From Pogona vitticeps (taxonomy: Eukaryota > Chordata > Lepidosauria > Squamata > Agamidae): a DNA stretch of 64,000 nt. The notes under the pieces are model-generated. The model did not search any database, was not told the origin of the DNA, and saw only the letters and a program-made list of their open reading frames with translations. Location: positions 171,019,001 to 171,083,000 of the forward strand of contig NC_135787.1 of the NCBI RefSeq assembly GCF_051106095.1, given 5' to 3'. Shown here in pieces: positions 1 through 36,712 of the stretch. Made by a program: the position numbers and the translations under genes. The first letter of the stretch is position 1. Each line of letters starts with the position of its first letter.

Positions 1-200
1 AGGAGCCTCGCGACCAAAACACATCCCGAGACGCGTCTGTCGTGACCTTTCCTCCCGGAAGCGATTTCTGGTGCCCCCCCTCTCTTTCCCAACCCCGCCC
101 CCTTAGCACTCAGAAGGCAGGAGAACACCGTGAAGGGAAGCATTCGCGAGTCCGGCCGCCTTGCATCCTGGGAGCTGTAGTTCGGTCACTCGAAAGTTAA
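1..200 (-). promoter_or_regulatory. CpG-rich promoter of the neighbouring gene, probably WASHC3 (inferred)
   Basis: The first 200 bases are GC- and CpG-rich, unlike the AT-rich DNA that follows. I see an ETS-type core (CCCGGAAGC, 54-62), a GC box (CCCCGCCCCC, 93-102) and at 162-183 a good match to the ZNF143/STAF (SBS) element, whose core here is CTGGGAGCTGTAGTTC. These three together are typical of vertebrate housekeeping promoters. In other vertebrates the gene downstream of NUP37 on the same strand is WASHC3 (CCDC53), so leftward transcription out of the window is inferred. No start codon or splice donor of that gene can be identified here. Confidence 0.6.
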
Positions 201-796
201 AACAGTCGCCTCAAGAAAACCAAAACCGATTTTTGTTTCAATAGGTATATAACTTCTGTGTCTCTCTGCCTAGTCTTATTTCTGTTTCTAAATCGTATTT
301 GAAATGCTGCTGCATATTTTTCCATGATTTCCTCCGTCCGCAAAGAAAAGGAAAAAATAGATTTGGGAAATAGTACAGATGTTGTGGCATAGGTATGTGA
401 ACTGGAGTTGCAGCTGTAATATAACAGATTTTTATTTGTCTGCTTTTTAAAGGATGAAGTAGAACGTATTTCTGGAGTTGCATCCCATATGTTCAGTTTA
501 TAAAGGAGAGATGATGGAGTGTTTCCCATTAATGCTTTCTCTGTATATCTATATGTGCCATACTGATTATGACATTAGACTGTATTCCTTATGTAGTTAG
601 TAAGTATTCAACAACTCAATTTAAATTGCACGAAAGGGGGGCGGTGTCTCCATGTTACTCACTGCATGCATTGCCTTTATGTACATATTAGGTAGACAGA
701 AAACTTTTTCAGTGCCATGCAGTCTTTGTGAACTGTACTTCACTGAGATCAGAATTATTGTCAGTAACCTTTAGCCTTTTAGCCTTTTGTTTCTGT
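201..796. other. Intergenic stretch without recognised features
   Basis: AT-rich DNA between the promoter at the left edge and a BovB LINE. Open frames here, including a 110-codon one on the minus strand at 197-529, show no recognisable domain and no splice-linked partners. I see no gene. Confidence 0.5.
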
Positions 797-1800
797 TCAT
801 GGGGTTTTCTTGGCAAAGATACTGGAGTGGCTTGCCAATGCAACAGTTAGAACTGGATATGGAAACACTGATTGGTTCAAAATTGGGAAAGGAGTACGAC
901 AAGGCTGTATATTGTCTCCCTGCTTATTTAATTTATATGCAGAATACATCATGCAAAAGGCTGGACTGGAGGAATCCCAAACTGGAATTAAGATTACTGG
1001 AAGAAATATCAAAAACTTCAGATATGCAGATGATACCACTCTGATGGCAGAAATTGAGGAGGAATTAAAGAAACTCTTAACGAGGGTGAAAGAGGAGAAC
1101 ACAAAAATGGTCTGAAGCTCAACATAAAAAAAAACTACGATCATGGCCACTGGTCCCATCACCTCCTGGGAAATAGAAGGGGAAGATATGGAGGCAGTGA
1201 CAGATTTTACTTCCCTGGGCTCCATGATCACTACAGATGGGGACAGCAGCCACAAAATTAAAAGACGCCTGCTTCTTGGGAGGAAAGCGATGACAAACCT
1301 AGAAAGCATCTTAAAAAGCAGAGACATCACCTTGCCAACAAAGGTCCACATAGTCAAAGCTATGGTTTTTCCAGTAGTGATGTATGCAAGCAAGAGCTGG
1401 ACCATAAAGAAAGCTGATCGCCGAAGAATTGATGCTTTTGAATTCTGGTGCTGGAGGAGACTCTTGAGAGTCCCCTGGACTGCAAGGAGAACAAACCTAT
1501 CCATTCTAAAGGAAATCAAGCCTGAGTGCTCACTGGAAGAACAGATCCTCAAGCTGAGGTTCCAATACTCTGGCCATCTCATGAAAAGAGAAGACTCCCT
1601 GGAAAAGCCCCTGATGTTAGGAAAGTGTGAAGGCAAGAGGAGAAGGGGATGACAACGGAAGAGATGGTTGGACAGTATCATTGAAGCTACAAACATGAAT
1701 CTGACCCAACTCCGGGAGGCAGTGGAAGACAGGAGGGCATGGCGTGCTCTGGTCCATGGGGTCATGAAGAGTCAGACACGACTAAACAACTAAACAACAA
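797..1800 (+). mobile_element. BovB (RTE-clade) LINE, 5'-truncated and degraded
   Basis: Frames in this stretch encode the C-terminal half of a BovB reverse transcriptase. The palm region reads FRYADDTTLMAE near 1,017-1,050, followed by KRRLLLGRKAMTNLESILKS and the conserved ESWTIKKADRRRIDAFE-type block (about 1,394-1,440). The copy ends near 1,800 in the BovB tail (GACACGACTAAACAACTAAA). The reading frame shifts around 1,110-1,140 and a stop interrupts it near 1,650, so it is dead. The first about 40 bases (GGCAAAGATACTGGAGTGG) resemble a sequence found in BovB-related retroposons elsewhere, so the exact left edge is uncertain. It lies between NUP37 and its downstream neighbour. Confidence 0.88.
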
Positions 1801-4800
1801 TCTTTAGCCTTTTTTCAGTTGGGTATAATCTAAGAGCAGTAATGTAGCGGTATACTTACAAGTGCAGATGCTCATCAAGACAAAGCCAGCTACACTCAAT
1901 GACTATCCAAAAAATTCATTCAGCTGGATCAGTCCCTATCAATTCTCTATGTCCATAAGGTGATAGGCAGCCTATTGGTAGGTTGTATACTTATATTTTT
2001 CCCAAAAATTAGTGTCATGTGCCAAAGAAATAAACATGTATGAGACTGAGCTGCATTAGCGCAATGTACTCAAAAAGAATCATTTGAAACTATTTAGATT
2101 GTAAGCTGCAGGAGAGGAGGTTAAATAATCAAGGTGAAAAGGAAATAGGACATAAGCATGTACAGACAAAAAAACCAAGTGTTTGTCTGAAATCACAGGT
2201 AACAGCTATTCTGATCTATGGTAATACAAAAAGAGAACAGTGTGGAGTTTATAGCTGAGGCTACTTTCATCACCTTTAAATGTTGATCTTTTTCTCCTAG
2301 TGCTGCAACAGCAGCCATATATCATTGTCATGTTGTCTCCACACAACACTGGTCCAAACCCAGAGAAAGCTAAAGCCCAACGAAATCTATAGGACAGATT
2401 CATCATGGTTAATTTCTATGTGGTTGTGGTATGGTTAATAGCACAATCCTACAGAGCATGTTACCATAGTCTCTCGAGACTGAAGGATGCCTAATCAACA
2501 ACGTGTTTGCTCAAGAGTAAACTCCATTGAATTCAGTAGAATTTTTATTAGGTAAGTAGGTATGGGATAGTGACAGTTTTATTTGGATTTTGGCAAATGT
2601 GCAAAATGGGTTTAAGGGATCCCACTGAGATCAGCTGCTAGTCAAATGGAAAGAGTTAAAATCATGATCATGTACAAAGCTTGGGTGGGTGTAAAATATA
2701 AAAGTTTGAAAACCATCCTATCACTTTTATATGCATGCAAGAGGTATTGCAGAAGGTGCAGGCGCTCATTAATGAGGTGCCAGTCTCATGTTGTCATGTG
2801 TCCAACTGCATCTGCCATGTACCTGGCATCTCACTGTGGTGACTTCCATGATTTCTTGTGTGCATAAAACCAAGGATTCTATCCATTGTATTTTACGAGT
2901 TTACAAATTTATATCCTGCCGAGCAAATTTTTTTTCCTAGGTGGCTTTACAATACACATATATGATAACAAATCAGAATCAAGAAATGTTCAAAAGTATC
3001 AAAGTGGACAGCTTAGGCAACAGATGATGCAGGGCAGGGAGCAGCTGTGAAGTGTCAAGACAACAAAACTTTGTGCTCCTCTGTCTGTTCCGTCTCTCCC
3101 TTCCCCAGTCACTACTTTTAAGTGTAAAGAATTATGTTCTCCCATTGACAGTATCAAAGAATCCACTTGCTTATCCTGTTCAGACATTGAAAGGAGTCAT
3201 CAATCAGAAAGTATGATGAGGGGAACAGTTCTAGCCCTGTCCTCTGCTTGCCACTGTCTTCACATGTGATCGAGAACCCTGACTCTTCATGCATGTGGTT
3301 GTAAAACAGTTGCAGAAGAGGCCATGAAAGAACTTGCCCAACCACTTGTGCAAGTGTACAAAATGTACTTTTTTTCTTGAGCTAATTCTGAAAATGTGCA
3401 TCTGCTGTTGCAATGGGTCTTCCATAGTGCAGTATCACTGAATGCAGGATGCAACTTCACATTGGCCCTATTCCAGTTCCTTTAAGGAGCAGCTTGGTAT
3501 ACAGAAAACTAAGTAGGTGTTGCTGACATGGAGGTAAATCATAGCAGAACCTTTGCCACATTTCTGTGTGTTCTGTTTAAATGCACAGGGCCAGCTCAAT
3601 GGGAGAGAAAGACAGCAACTCAATTGTTCGTTTTGAAAGACAATTACAAAATAAGGAACATCAGTTAAAGGATGAGCATTGGAATTGTGGTAGTTATGGA
3701 ATTTAACCAAGAAGAAATACAAAGTTTGTTTTGACAGAAAGGCTACATATTGTGTCCATCACCAGTGAAAACAATGAGAGGATTCAGAAAACGTGATACT
3801 ACATGATTGGTAATAATTTTTATTGGACCATTCCCTTGAGCAAACAAACAAATATACAAAATAACCAATCAGAACTCCCTCGCAACAGCTCTCTTTAATT
3901 ATCACTAATCTAAACAGCCAAGGAATCTGGCAAGTGGACATGCCTTTCTGCCTTACAATGGTTTATATGAATTTCATATGCTTGCTTATATAAATCTGAC
4001 AATCACCAAGGTGTTCCCCTGATAATCAGCATAGAAGTGAAAACAACGTCTAGACTAAGCAATAAGCTCACTACACAGAAAGAAAGTGCTACTTAGTTCA
4101 AGGTAACTGCCAGATAAGATGTCACCTGATCATCCAGACACACAACATGTATGTTTACTAAACTTGTTCAGTGAACGCCTGAAAAGGTTTAAAAAAAAAA
4201 CAAACAGCAGGGTCTCTACCCGATCTCCCCAATTTCCCATGAACTTCTCCAAGTCTCTGTATTTCAAAGACACTTTCACAAGACTGCACTGGAAGAACAG
4301 CAATGCCATCAGACCAATTTCTTATTTATAAGAATGCAAATTACTAAAACAGAACTGAGATTTTGTATACAATTTCAGAACATTTCAAGAGGATACTCTG
4401 GGAGACTGAAGAGGATATCAGAAATATAATGGCTGTTTCAGAACACTTTAGTTCCCTAGGACATTCTGTTGCGGATCTCAAAATAAATGTGGGGAAAAGA
4501 AATTACAGAGGAAATGAAAGGGAGGGAGATATGCAAATTTGTAGTCATAAACAACATTAACATCTGTGGAAAATATATAGTTTTAATGTACATTTATGTA
4601 AACTGCATATTGTAGCTTTTACATTTGTGGCAACAAGTCAAACAACTAATACAATCAGAATGTTAACGTGTAACAAAATGATCATAACACACTGATATGT
4701 ACTATATGATTTTTGGGTTAGAAGGGGGCAATTTTAACTCAAAGCACATGCGATCAGCTATGTCAGTTGAACCCTCACCAGCTTCGATTTTTAACAAAAG

Positions 4801-5285
4801 TAAAATAATCTTTGATTTATGTAAGCGGCCTTTATGTAAGGTCACAATCCCCTGCAGTTCACAAACTCTAGTGATTCTTCAACCATAAATTTACCCTTAA
4901 TGCAATCCATACATTTTTACTGTGGCCATGCATCTTTTTGCTCAGCAAACTATGCAGAAGAACCTTTAATTTCTAGAAAATGGGAAGTGTTCTATAGAAT
5001 AGAATTCTGACTTAAGTTTTTGCTTTTAGATATATGGAAAATATCAAAGTTAGCTGTGAAATCTAGCAGTTTTCACTTTCATAAATGCTTGCAATTCAGG
5101 ATTTTAGAGATTCAATACAGCTGACCAAAATACAATGTGAAATCTACCTGGAATTTTTTCCATGCACACTCTAATCCTTAAATAAGTATGTATTCTGCTT
5201 GGGAGAGACATTAACATATTCCCATTTTTAAAAATTTGATGAAGATACAATCCAGAGACAAGCTATTTTACCTTGAAAATGTTTT
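1801..5285. other. Intergenic region downstream of NUP37
   Basis: About 3.5 kb of AT-rich sequence. Recognisable pieces are a 48-bp LINE tail near 2,455-2,503 (listed separately) and an old LINE/SINE 3' end on the minus strand near 2,870-2,990 containing a TATATCCTGCC-type motif. No exon-like open frame with convincing splice sites or conserved domains was found. Confidence 0.5.
2455..2503 (+). mobile_element. Isolated 3' tail of a non-LTR element
   Basis: The 48-bp stretch with core GTTACCATAGTCTCTCGAG followed by ACTGAAGGATGCCTAAT recurs almost unchanged at 39,603-39,650, where it closes a LINE with a recognisable reverse-transcriptase C terminus. Here only the tail is present, which suggests an extremely 5'-truncated copy or a SINE sharing the tail. 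Confidence 0.6.
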
Positions 5286-5500
5286 TTTATTTATTTTCTG
5301 CATACAGTTATTTTGGCACTTAGATTATTTGGCTGGTAAATATAATAAAGCTGACATAAAAAAATATAAAAGTTTAACATGCCACCATGTTTTTGTCTTT
5401 TTATTTTTTTACTTTTATTTTGTTTTTACATCTAATTTTAAAATACGGTATATGCTATAATCTGCTCAGCACACCAATATCCCATGATATGTACAGATGT
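5286..5500 (-). promoter_or_regulatory. NUP37: NUP37 3' UTR with candidate poly(A) signals
   Basis: Downstream of the NUP37 stop on the minus strand there are AATAAA hexamers at 5,414-5,419 and 5,400-5,405 (about 80-100 nt past the stop) and further ones at 5,286-5,295. A short 3' UTR is therefore likely. Which site is used cannot be told from sequence. Confidence 0.5.
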
Positions 5501-30335
<24,835 letters not shown>

Positions 30336-33041
30336 CTTCAGTTGAACAATTCAGATTAATAGTAGTTTTGTCAGCCAGAGAAGGATCTAAATTGTATATG
30401 TACACACAGTTAAAGAAACCATAGTTCAATAAAATGTCCCCCTAAATAAGAAATCATAAGTGTACTTTCAGATAATGGCTCCTTATGTTTCTGGCACAAT
30501 AGCTTCAAAGGCTTTCCCACAAAAAACATAACTACTTCCTCTACTCTTCGCAAACAGCAAATCCCAAAACAATAACAACAACATCCTCAGGAAAAAATAA
30601 TACTGTTATATATTTTCAACTATCTCCATGCATTGAATCATAAACATGCATTACCATCAACTAAGTTCATAAACTATTCTTGCTACTATGCAGCCTTCTC
30701 ACCCAAGCAAAACAGGATTACTGTACAATCTAAAAGAAATAGTACAAATGAAAAAGGACATAGGCAACAGGAGGCTTCCAATATTCAGATTAATGAATTA
30801 TAATGCTGGAAAGTCACCAGTCAAATGTGCATAACTTGTCAATGCCAATACCTTCCAGTACTAGGCAGAAGGGTATGATAAAATTTAACCTTCATACAGT
30901 TAGGGCAACAAACCAATTAATACATGATTTTCTGTGGTTATTATTATTATTTATTACATTTGCATACTGCCGCTCTGGCTACCAAGGCCACACTGGGAAT
31001 AGAACAGAATAATCAACAAAAATAAATTAAAATAAAGTAATATCAGAATGATATAGAAGAGTAAACATACAATAAACATTATAAATTAAGAACAATATAA
31101 ACGTAAAAATACAACACAAATAACATCTAATAAACGCAATCAAGATGGTGGAACTACTAAGTTACGGGTTGGAGAATACTCTGTATTCTGTTGGTGGAAT
31201 ATTCTCAAAGGCCTGCCTAAGTAACCAGGTTTTCAATGATCTCTTGAAGGTAGCCAGTGAAGGGGGCCAGGTGAATATCAGGCAGGAGCTGATTCCACAA
31301 ACATGGTGCAACCTCCAAGAAGGTCTGATTTCTGGTCTTTTCCTTCCAAGCCTCTCTCTCTCTGAATCAGTGTCTGCAACCGCTCCACCTGGGATGAACA
31401 AGTATGGCAGGCAGAACTCATTGGAAAAATGTGTTCTCCCAGGTACCAAGGTCCAAAACTGTTTAGGGCCTTATATGTTAATATCATCGCCTTGAAGCTG
31501 TTACAGAAATGAACAGGTAGCCAGCATAAGGTGGTCAGTGTTGGGGAAATATATTGGTATTTATTCAATTCACTCAACAGTCTGGCCACTGTGGTCTGGA
31601 TCTATTGAAGGTTCTGTATCAGCTTCTGTACCCAGGTTCTTCTTGCTTTGTATACTATAGCAGAACTACTACTTATCTTCATGTGGGTTTTCTACTACAG
31701 ATATTGCACAATGAAACTCTAATAAATCTACTCTTGCATGTCTGAATTGCCCCAGAAAATTATGTTCTCTGTTTCAACACAATTCTTCATAAAGGTTTGG
31801 ATTTTAAAAAGTGTTCTTAAAAAGCAATCTACTTATTCTCTTAGATTAGAAAACTGAGGTAATAAAAGATGTTGATAAGTAATTTTAACCTCTGGTCATA
31901 ATCAAGCATTGGGAAACATGAGATTCTGCAGATGCTGGTGCAATGCAACTCCCATCAGCCCAAACACACCCAATGGCCAAGGATGATATGAATGATATTT
32001 GGAGGATTACATGTTTTCCATCTCCATGTAAGACAGCAATATATAGGGTCCAATTATTACTACTCTATATTACTTTATTTCAAAATACTGTATTTTGATT
32101 TTGACTAAACTGAAATTCCAGTCAGAAATATTAGAGCTCACTTGCTCTCAGCTACTACACCACTCATCAACAGATGAGTAAATAGCAATGAGTGGTCATT
32201 TCGACCAGATAGGCGGGGTATAAATAGAATGAATGAATGAATGAACAAACAAACAAACATTTATTGCTATTACTTTTTTACTTTTAGGTAAGTAAAAAAA
32301 TAATAGTAATAAAAATAATTACTGTTATTACTTTTAGACCACTTTTTTTGTAGCAATGGAAGTCTTCAAATCAAAATGTAATGTCTGTGAGAAGGCTGGT
32401 ATATATACATATTAAGGGATCTGGGACCTAATTAACATTCTGGAGATTTTTCCTTATAGTCTCCCCTTTTCCTCCTATCCTACCAATATACTTAAAATCT
32501 GACTAAGCCTGGAAAAAAATTTCTAGCGCAGCTATCCTATGCCAATCAGCCCAGAATTAAAGGACCAAAGCAAAAGGGTCGTTTTCTTTCTGTCTTCGAA
32601 GGGTTGCCTTCGAGCAAGGTTTGGGTCACAAAGGCCTGCCCGAGAAGGAGCTTTGCACAACAGTAAGTGTTGTGACAGTGGCACCCTTTCCTCGGGTAAG
32701 CAAAGGTGAAGACCCCTGCCTCTGAGGGAGGAAAGACAGAACCGCCCCCGCAGTCACACGAGTCGGTACCCAAAAGCTTCGGACCCGCGAAGCTCTAATG
32801 AGGTAAACCTGCCAGGAGCCCCTCGTCTCTGGAGATACCCCTGGAGGGAAGGACGGGTGGGCAGCGGCTCCCTCTCCACGAGCGAGGTGAGGTCTAATCC
32901 ATACACACCCGCAGCTTCCGCACGTGCAATACCCTCCCTCAGAAAAACAGGCAGCCAGCACACGGCGCTTCACGCCCACCGACCCTTCTCCTTGCCCCGG
33001 CTCATAAGCTCGGGAATACTACGTCCAATTTCCATACTTAC
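30336..33041 (-). other. NUP37 intron 1 (plus unresolved 5' UTR edge)
   Basis: The intron holds a CR1 copy (30,947-31,590) and small LINE tails near 32,175-32,262. The last about 450 bp before exon 1 are CpG-rich. The frames at 32,546-32,979 have no recognisable domain and are taken as CpG-island by-products. Confidence 0.7.
30947..31590 (-). mobile_element. CR1-type LINE 3' portion
   Basis: The minus strand reads NKYQYISPTLTTLCWLPVHF and AMILTYKALNSFGPWYLGEH, the C-terminal CR1/L3 reverse-transcriptase signature. The 3' end near 30,947 is TTAATAATAAATAATAA-like. Frame disruptions show it is an old copy. Confidence 0.82.
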
Positions 33042-33100
33042 CGATCCTCTCTCTCACCTAATTCTTCGCCGGGCAAACTCCCGCTAAGAATTTGTCAAAA
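33042..33100 (-). other. NUP37: NUP37 non-coding exon 1 (3' boundary defined)
   Basis: On the minus strand the strong donor GGATCG|GTAAGT ends the exon at 33,042. A second possible donor, TTAG|GTGAGA, lies a few bases upstream. No ATG with coding continuity to exon 2 is needed. The transcription start is not determinable, so the right edge is approximate. Confidence 0.7.
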
Positions 33101-33240
33101 CACCAGTACTTCCGGTCCCTCGGGAAACTCCTTCCGGGCCATACGGTAGGCCGCTTCTCCATTGGCTGACGCGAGAACGTTTAAAATTAAACCGCTGCAG
33201 AGCGCTCCGCACGCGTCGTTGGCGGTTGCTTAGCAACTTC
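33101..33240. promoter_or_regulatory. Bidirectional promoter of NUP37 and PARPBP
   Basis: Between the two first exons are an ETS/GABPA site (ACTTCCGG, 33,108-33,115), a second CTTCCGGG, an inverted CCAAT box (CCATTGGC, 33,159-33,166) and an RFX X-box palindrome GTTGCTTAGCAAC (33,225-33,237) preceded by TTGGCGG. There is no TATA box. Fewer than about 250 bp separate the two transcription units. Confidence 0.85.
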
Positions 33241-33312
33241 CTGTCCCATCGCTCTTTATTTGCCGGTTTCCTCTTCTTTTCCGTGGGTGACGAGGTTGTT
33301 TGTGGCTGTTTG
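33238..33312 (+). other. PARPBP: PARPBP non-coding exon 1 (3' boundary defined)
   Basis: The donor GTTTG|GTAAGT at 33,312/33,313 is the first strong plus-strand donor after the promoter. It is followed by a 4.2-kb intron ending at the acceptor before the start codon. The 5' edge is approximate. Confidence 0.65.
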
Positions 33313-34317
33313 GTAAGTGGGACTGCAACTGCTTTTAGGGGCAAGGATAGGGGCGGCGGGGCGGTTACCGTTGCTGGGGGGGAAGCTGTTGTCAAAAGCA
33401 CAGCTGGAAGCAAGTATGTTATGTGAGGGGGCCCCGGGAAGGGGTATGCCGTCTCCGACCCAAAGTTTTTCCTGTCCCCACAGAGGTCCGCGTGGCGCCT
33501 TCAGAAAAGCCATGAGCGTCATTGCAATAGCACCTTTTCATAATGTCCCTTCATCAGCTGGGCATGCTCTGAAAAAGTACGACGATTGGTAGTTAAGTTC
33601 GCTTACACTGCGTGAATTTATCAAAAAAAATTCTATAGCTGCCCAAGTTGGTCGTTGGTATACTGGGTGGTAGCAAATTCCATAATTTAAGTGTATCTCG
33701 AAATTCTGTTGCCTGTTGAACATTATGATCTTACATCATTTTGCATAACAGAGTGACATAGGGCTGTCTACTAACAATGATTAGTCTGCAGTGACTTTAT
33801 TGTTTTTTACCTTTATGGCCTTTACAATATAAGAAAAAAAATTCCGAGTTATGCAGGTGATTATAGCAGTTTGTTGAGATACTTCTCAACAATCCAGTTA
33901 TGGCATCCTTTGAAACAAACGTCCAGACTCTCTGGTCATACTGACAGCAGTGCTACTGCATATGTGGTGAATAACAATATCTGTGAGCAATCCTTATGCT
34001 ACTTCCACAGAGGTACAGGTGGGGTACAACTGGATGATAGGTGACAAAAATCTTTCTCTAGATATGACCTTGCATGATTAACTTGAAGTTGAGAATGTCA
34101 AATAGAGAATTGTAACCCAACAATGGTTAGCATCAGAATCAAAGATCCAATTTGAAACAGCATGAGAACTGAGAAAAAGAAACATTTACATAGAGAGACT
34201 GTAAGCCTTTAACTTATGACAACACTGCTGCATCCAGCCTCCAGTCCACAGTTACTCCATGCAGTAACACTTAGTCAAAAATTCATCCTCCTAATCATTT
34301 ACTCTATGCCAGTATCT

Positions 34318-34834
34318 TCGTTCGTTTAGTCATTCAGTCGTGTCCGACTCTTCGTGACCCCATGGACCAGAGCACGCCAGGCCCTCCTATCTTCCACTGC
34401 ATCCCGGAGTTGTGTCAAATTCATATTGGTTGCTTCGATGACACTGTCCAACCATCTCATCCTCTGTCGTCCCCTTCTCCTCTTGCCTTCACACTTTCCT
34501 AACATCAAGGTCTTTTCCAAGGAGTCTTCTCTTCTAATGAGATGGCCAAAGTATTGGAGCCTCAGCTTCAGGATCTGTCCTTCCAGTGAGCACTCAGAGT
34601 TGATTTCCTTTAGAATTGATAGGTTTGTTCTCCTTGCAGTCCAGGGGACTCTCAAGATCCTCCTCCAGCACCACAGTTCAAAAGCATCAATTCTTTGGTG
34701 GTCAGCTTTCTTTATGGTCCAGCTCTCACTTCCATACGTCACTACAGGAAAAACCATAGCTTTGACTATGCGGACTTTTGTTGGCAAGATGATGTCTCTG
34801 CTTTTTAAGATGCTGTTGAGGTTTGTCATCACAA
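34318..34834 (-). mobile_element. BovB LINE 3' segment
   Basis: An open minus-strand frame gives the C terminus of BovB pol: MTNLNSILKSRDIILPTKVR, ESWTIKKADHQRIDAFELW, GKCEGKRRRGRQRMRWLDSV and ALVHGVTKSRTRLND, followed by the BovB tail. It abuts the oppositely oriented BovB segment at about 34,834. Confidence 0.93.
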
Positions 34835-36460
34835 ACACTCTTTTCCAACAACACAAGAGGTGACTCTACACATGGAAATCACCAGATGGGCAATACTGAA
34901 ATCAGGTTGATTATATTCTCTCCAGCCAGAGATGGAGAAGCTCTATACAGTCAGCAAAAATAAGACCTGGAGCTGATTGTGGCTTCATCAGCTTCTCATA
35001 GCAAAATTCAAGCTTAAACTGAAGGGAACAGGAAAAACCACTGGGCTAGTCAAGTATAACCTCTAAACCAAATCCCTTATGAATACACAGTGGAAGTGAA
35101 GAACAGATTTAAGGAACTCGACTTGGTGGACAGAGTGCCTTTAGAATGATGGATGGAGGCTCATAACATTGTACAGGAGGCAGCAACAAAAACCATCCAA
35201 AAGAAAAGGAAATGCAAGAAAGCAAAGTGGCTGTCCAACGAGGCCTTAGAAATAGCAGAGAGGAGAAGGGGAACAAAATGGCAGGGAGATGGGTAAAGTT
35301 ACAGAAAATTGAATGCAGACTTCCAAAGAATAGCAAGGAGCGACAAGAGGGCCTTCTTAAATGAACACTGCAAAGATGTAGAGGAAAATAATAGAAAGGG
35401 AAGAACCAGAGATCTTTTCAAGAAAATTGGAGATATTAAAGGAACATTATGTACAAAGATGGACATGATAAAGGACAAAAATGGTAGGGACATAACAGAA
35501 GCAGAAGATATCAAGAAGAGGTGGCAAGAATACACAGAGGAATTATACCACAAAGATCTGGATATTCTGGACAACCCAGATAGTGTGTTTGCTGACCTTG
35601 AGCCAGACATCCTGGAGAATGAAGTCAAATGGGCCTTAGAAAGCATGGCTAGCAACAAGGCCAGTGGAAGTGATGGCATTCCAATTGAACTATTTAAAAT
35701 TTTGAAAGATGATGCTGTGAAGTTGCCACCCTCAATATGCCAGTAAGTTTGGAAAACTCAACAGTGGCCAGAGGATTGGAAAAGATCAGTCTACATCCCA
35801 ATCCCAAAGAAGAGCAGTGCCAAAGAATGCTCCAACTATTGTACAACTGCACTCATTTCACATGCTACCAAGTTTATGTTCCAAATCCTCCAAGGTAGGC
35901 TTCAGCAGTATGTGGACCGAGAACTCCCAGAAGTACAAGCTGGATTTCGAAGGGGCAGAGGAACTAGGGACCAAATTGCTAACATATGCTGGATTGTGGA
36001 GAAAGTCAGAGAATTCCAGAAAAACATCTACTTCTTTTTCATAGAATACACAAAAGCCTTTGACTGTGTGGACCACAGCAAACTATGGCAAGTCCTTAAA
36101 GAAATGGGAGTGCCTGACCACTTTATCTGTCTCCTTAGAAATCATTATCTGGGACAGGAAGCAACAGTTAGAACTGGATATGGAACAAATGATTGGTTCA
36201 AAATTGGGAAAGGAGTACAACAACGTTGTATACTGTCTCCTTGCTTATTTAACTTATATGCAGGGTACATCATGAGAAAGGCTGGACACAATGACCCCCA
36301 AGCCAGAATTAAGATTTTTGGAAGAAATACCAACAACCTCAGATATACAGATGGTACCACTCTGATGGCAGAAAGTGAGGAGGAATTAAATAACCTCTTA
36401 ATGAGGGTGAAAGAGGAAAGCACCAAAAATGGTCAGGAGTTCAACATGAAAAAAAACTAC
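34835..36460 (+). mobile_element. BovB LINE, endonuclease end to reverse-transcriptase palm
   Basis: The segment begins inside the endonuclease (ITNTLFQQHKR at the 5' edge) and runs through EYTVEVKNRFK-like sequence near 35,090. Then come DKRAFLNEHCKDVEENNRKG (35,345-35,400), KRWQEYTEELYHKDL, KASGSDGIPIELFKILKDDA, LQQYVDRELPEVQAGFRRG and CILSPCLFNLYAGYIM (about 36,220-36,270). It stops within the VKEESTKNGQEFNMKKNY block at 36,460, where a DNA transposon starts. Frameshifts near 35,745 and 35,870 and stops make it non-functional. Confidence 0.92.
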
Positions 36461-36712
36461 AGTGGTTCCTCGCTTTATGATTGCCCCGCATTACGACGAA
36501 TCTGCTTTACGGCAATCTTTTTGCGATCACAATTGTGATCGCAAAACGATGGTCTAAATGGAGGAATTTCGCTTTGTGATGATCGGTTCCCTGCTTCGGG
36601 AACAGATTCTTCACAAAATGATGTTTTTCTAACAGTTGATCGGCTGTTTCAAAATGGCTGCCGGGTAATTAAAATGGCTCCCCGCTGTGTTTAGGGACAG
36701 ATTCCTTGCTAT
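36461..36712. mobile_element. Pogo/Tigger-like MITE fragment in BovB
   Basis: It starts CAGTGGTTCCTCGCTTTATG after the TA of BovB sequence AAACTA. The interior matches the element at 8,264 (AACAGTTGATCGGCTGTTTC, AAAATGGCTGCCGG). The right terminal repeat is missing. A BovB-tail-like AGACTAAACAACAA follows at 36,714. Confidence 0.8.

Larger units (their letters stand above)
32560..33540. promoter_or_regulatory. CpG-rich island over the NUP37/PARPBP promoter
   Basis: GC and CpG content is clearly higher than in the surrounding introns. The island covers the end of NUP37 intron 1, both first exons and the start of PARPBP intron 1. Edges are approximate. Confidence 0.8.

Noticed and set aside
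197-529. 110-codon minus-strand frame next to the left-edge promoter
   Set aside because: No recognisable domain, and it lies on the upstream side of the presumed leftward promoter.
32546-33592. Several 60-117-codon frames in the CpG-rich promoter region
   Set aside because: GC-rich DNA opens frames by chance. None shows a domain, and they cut across the defined first exons and splice donors.
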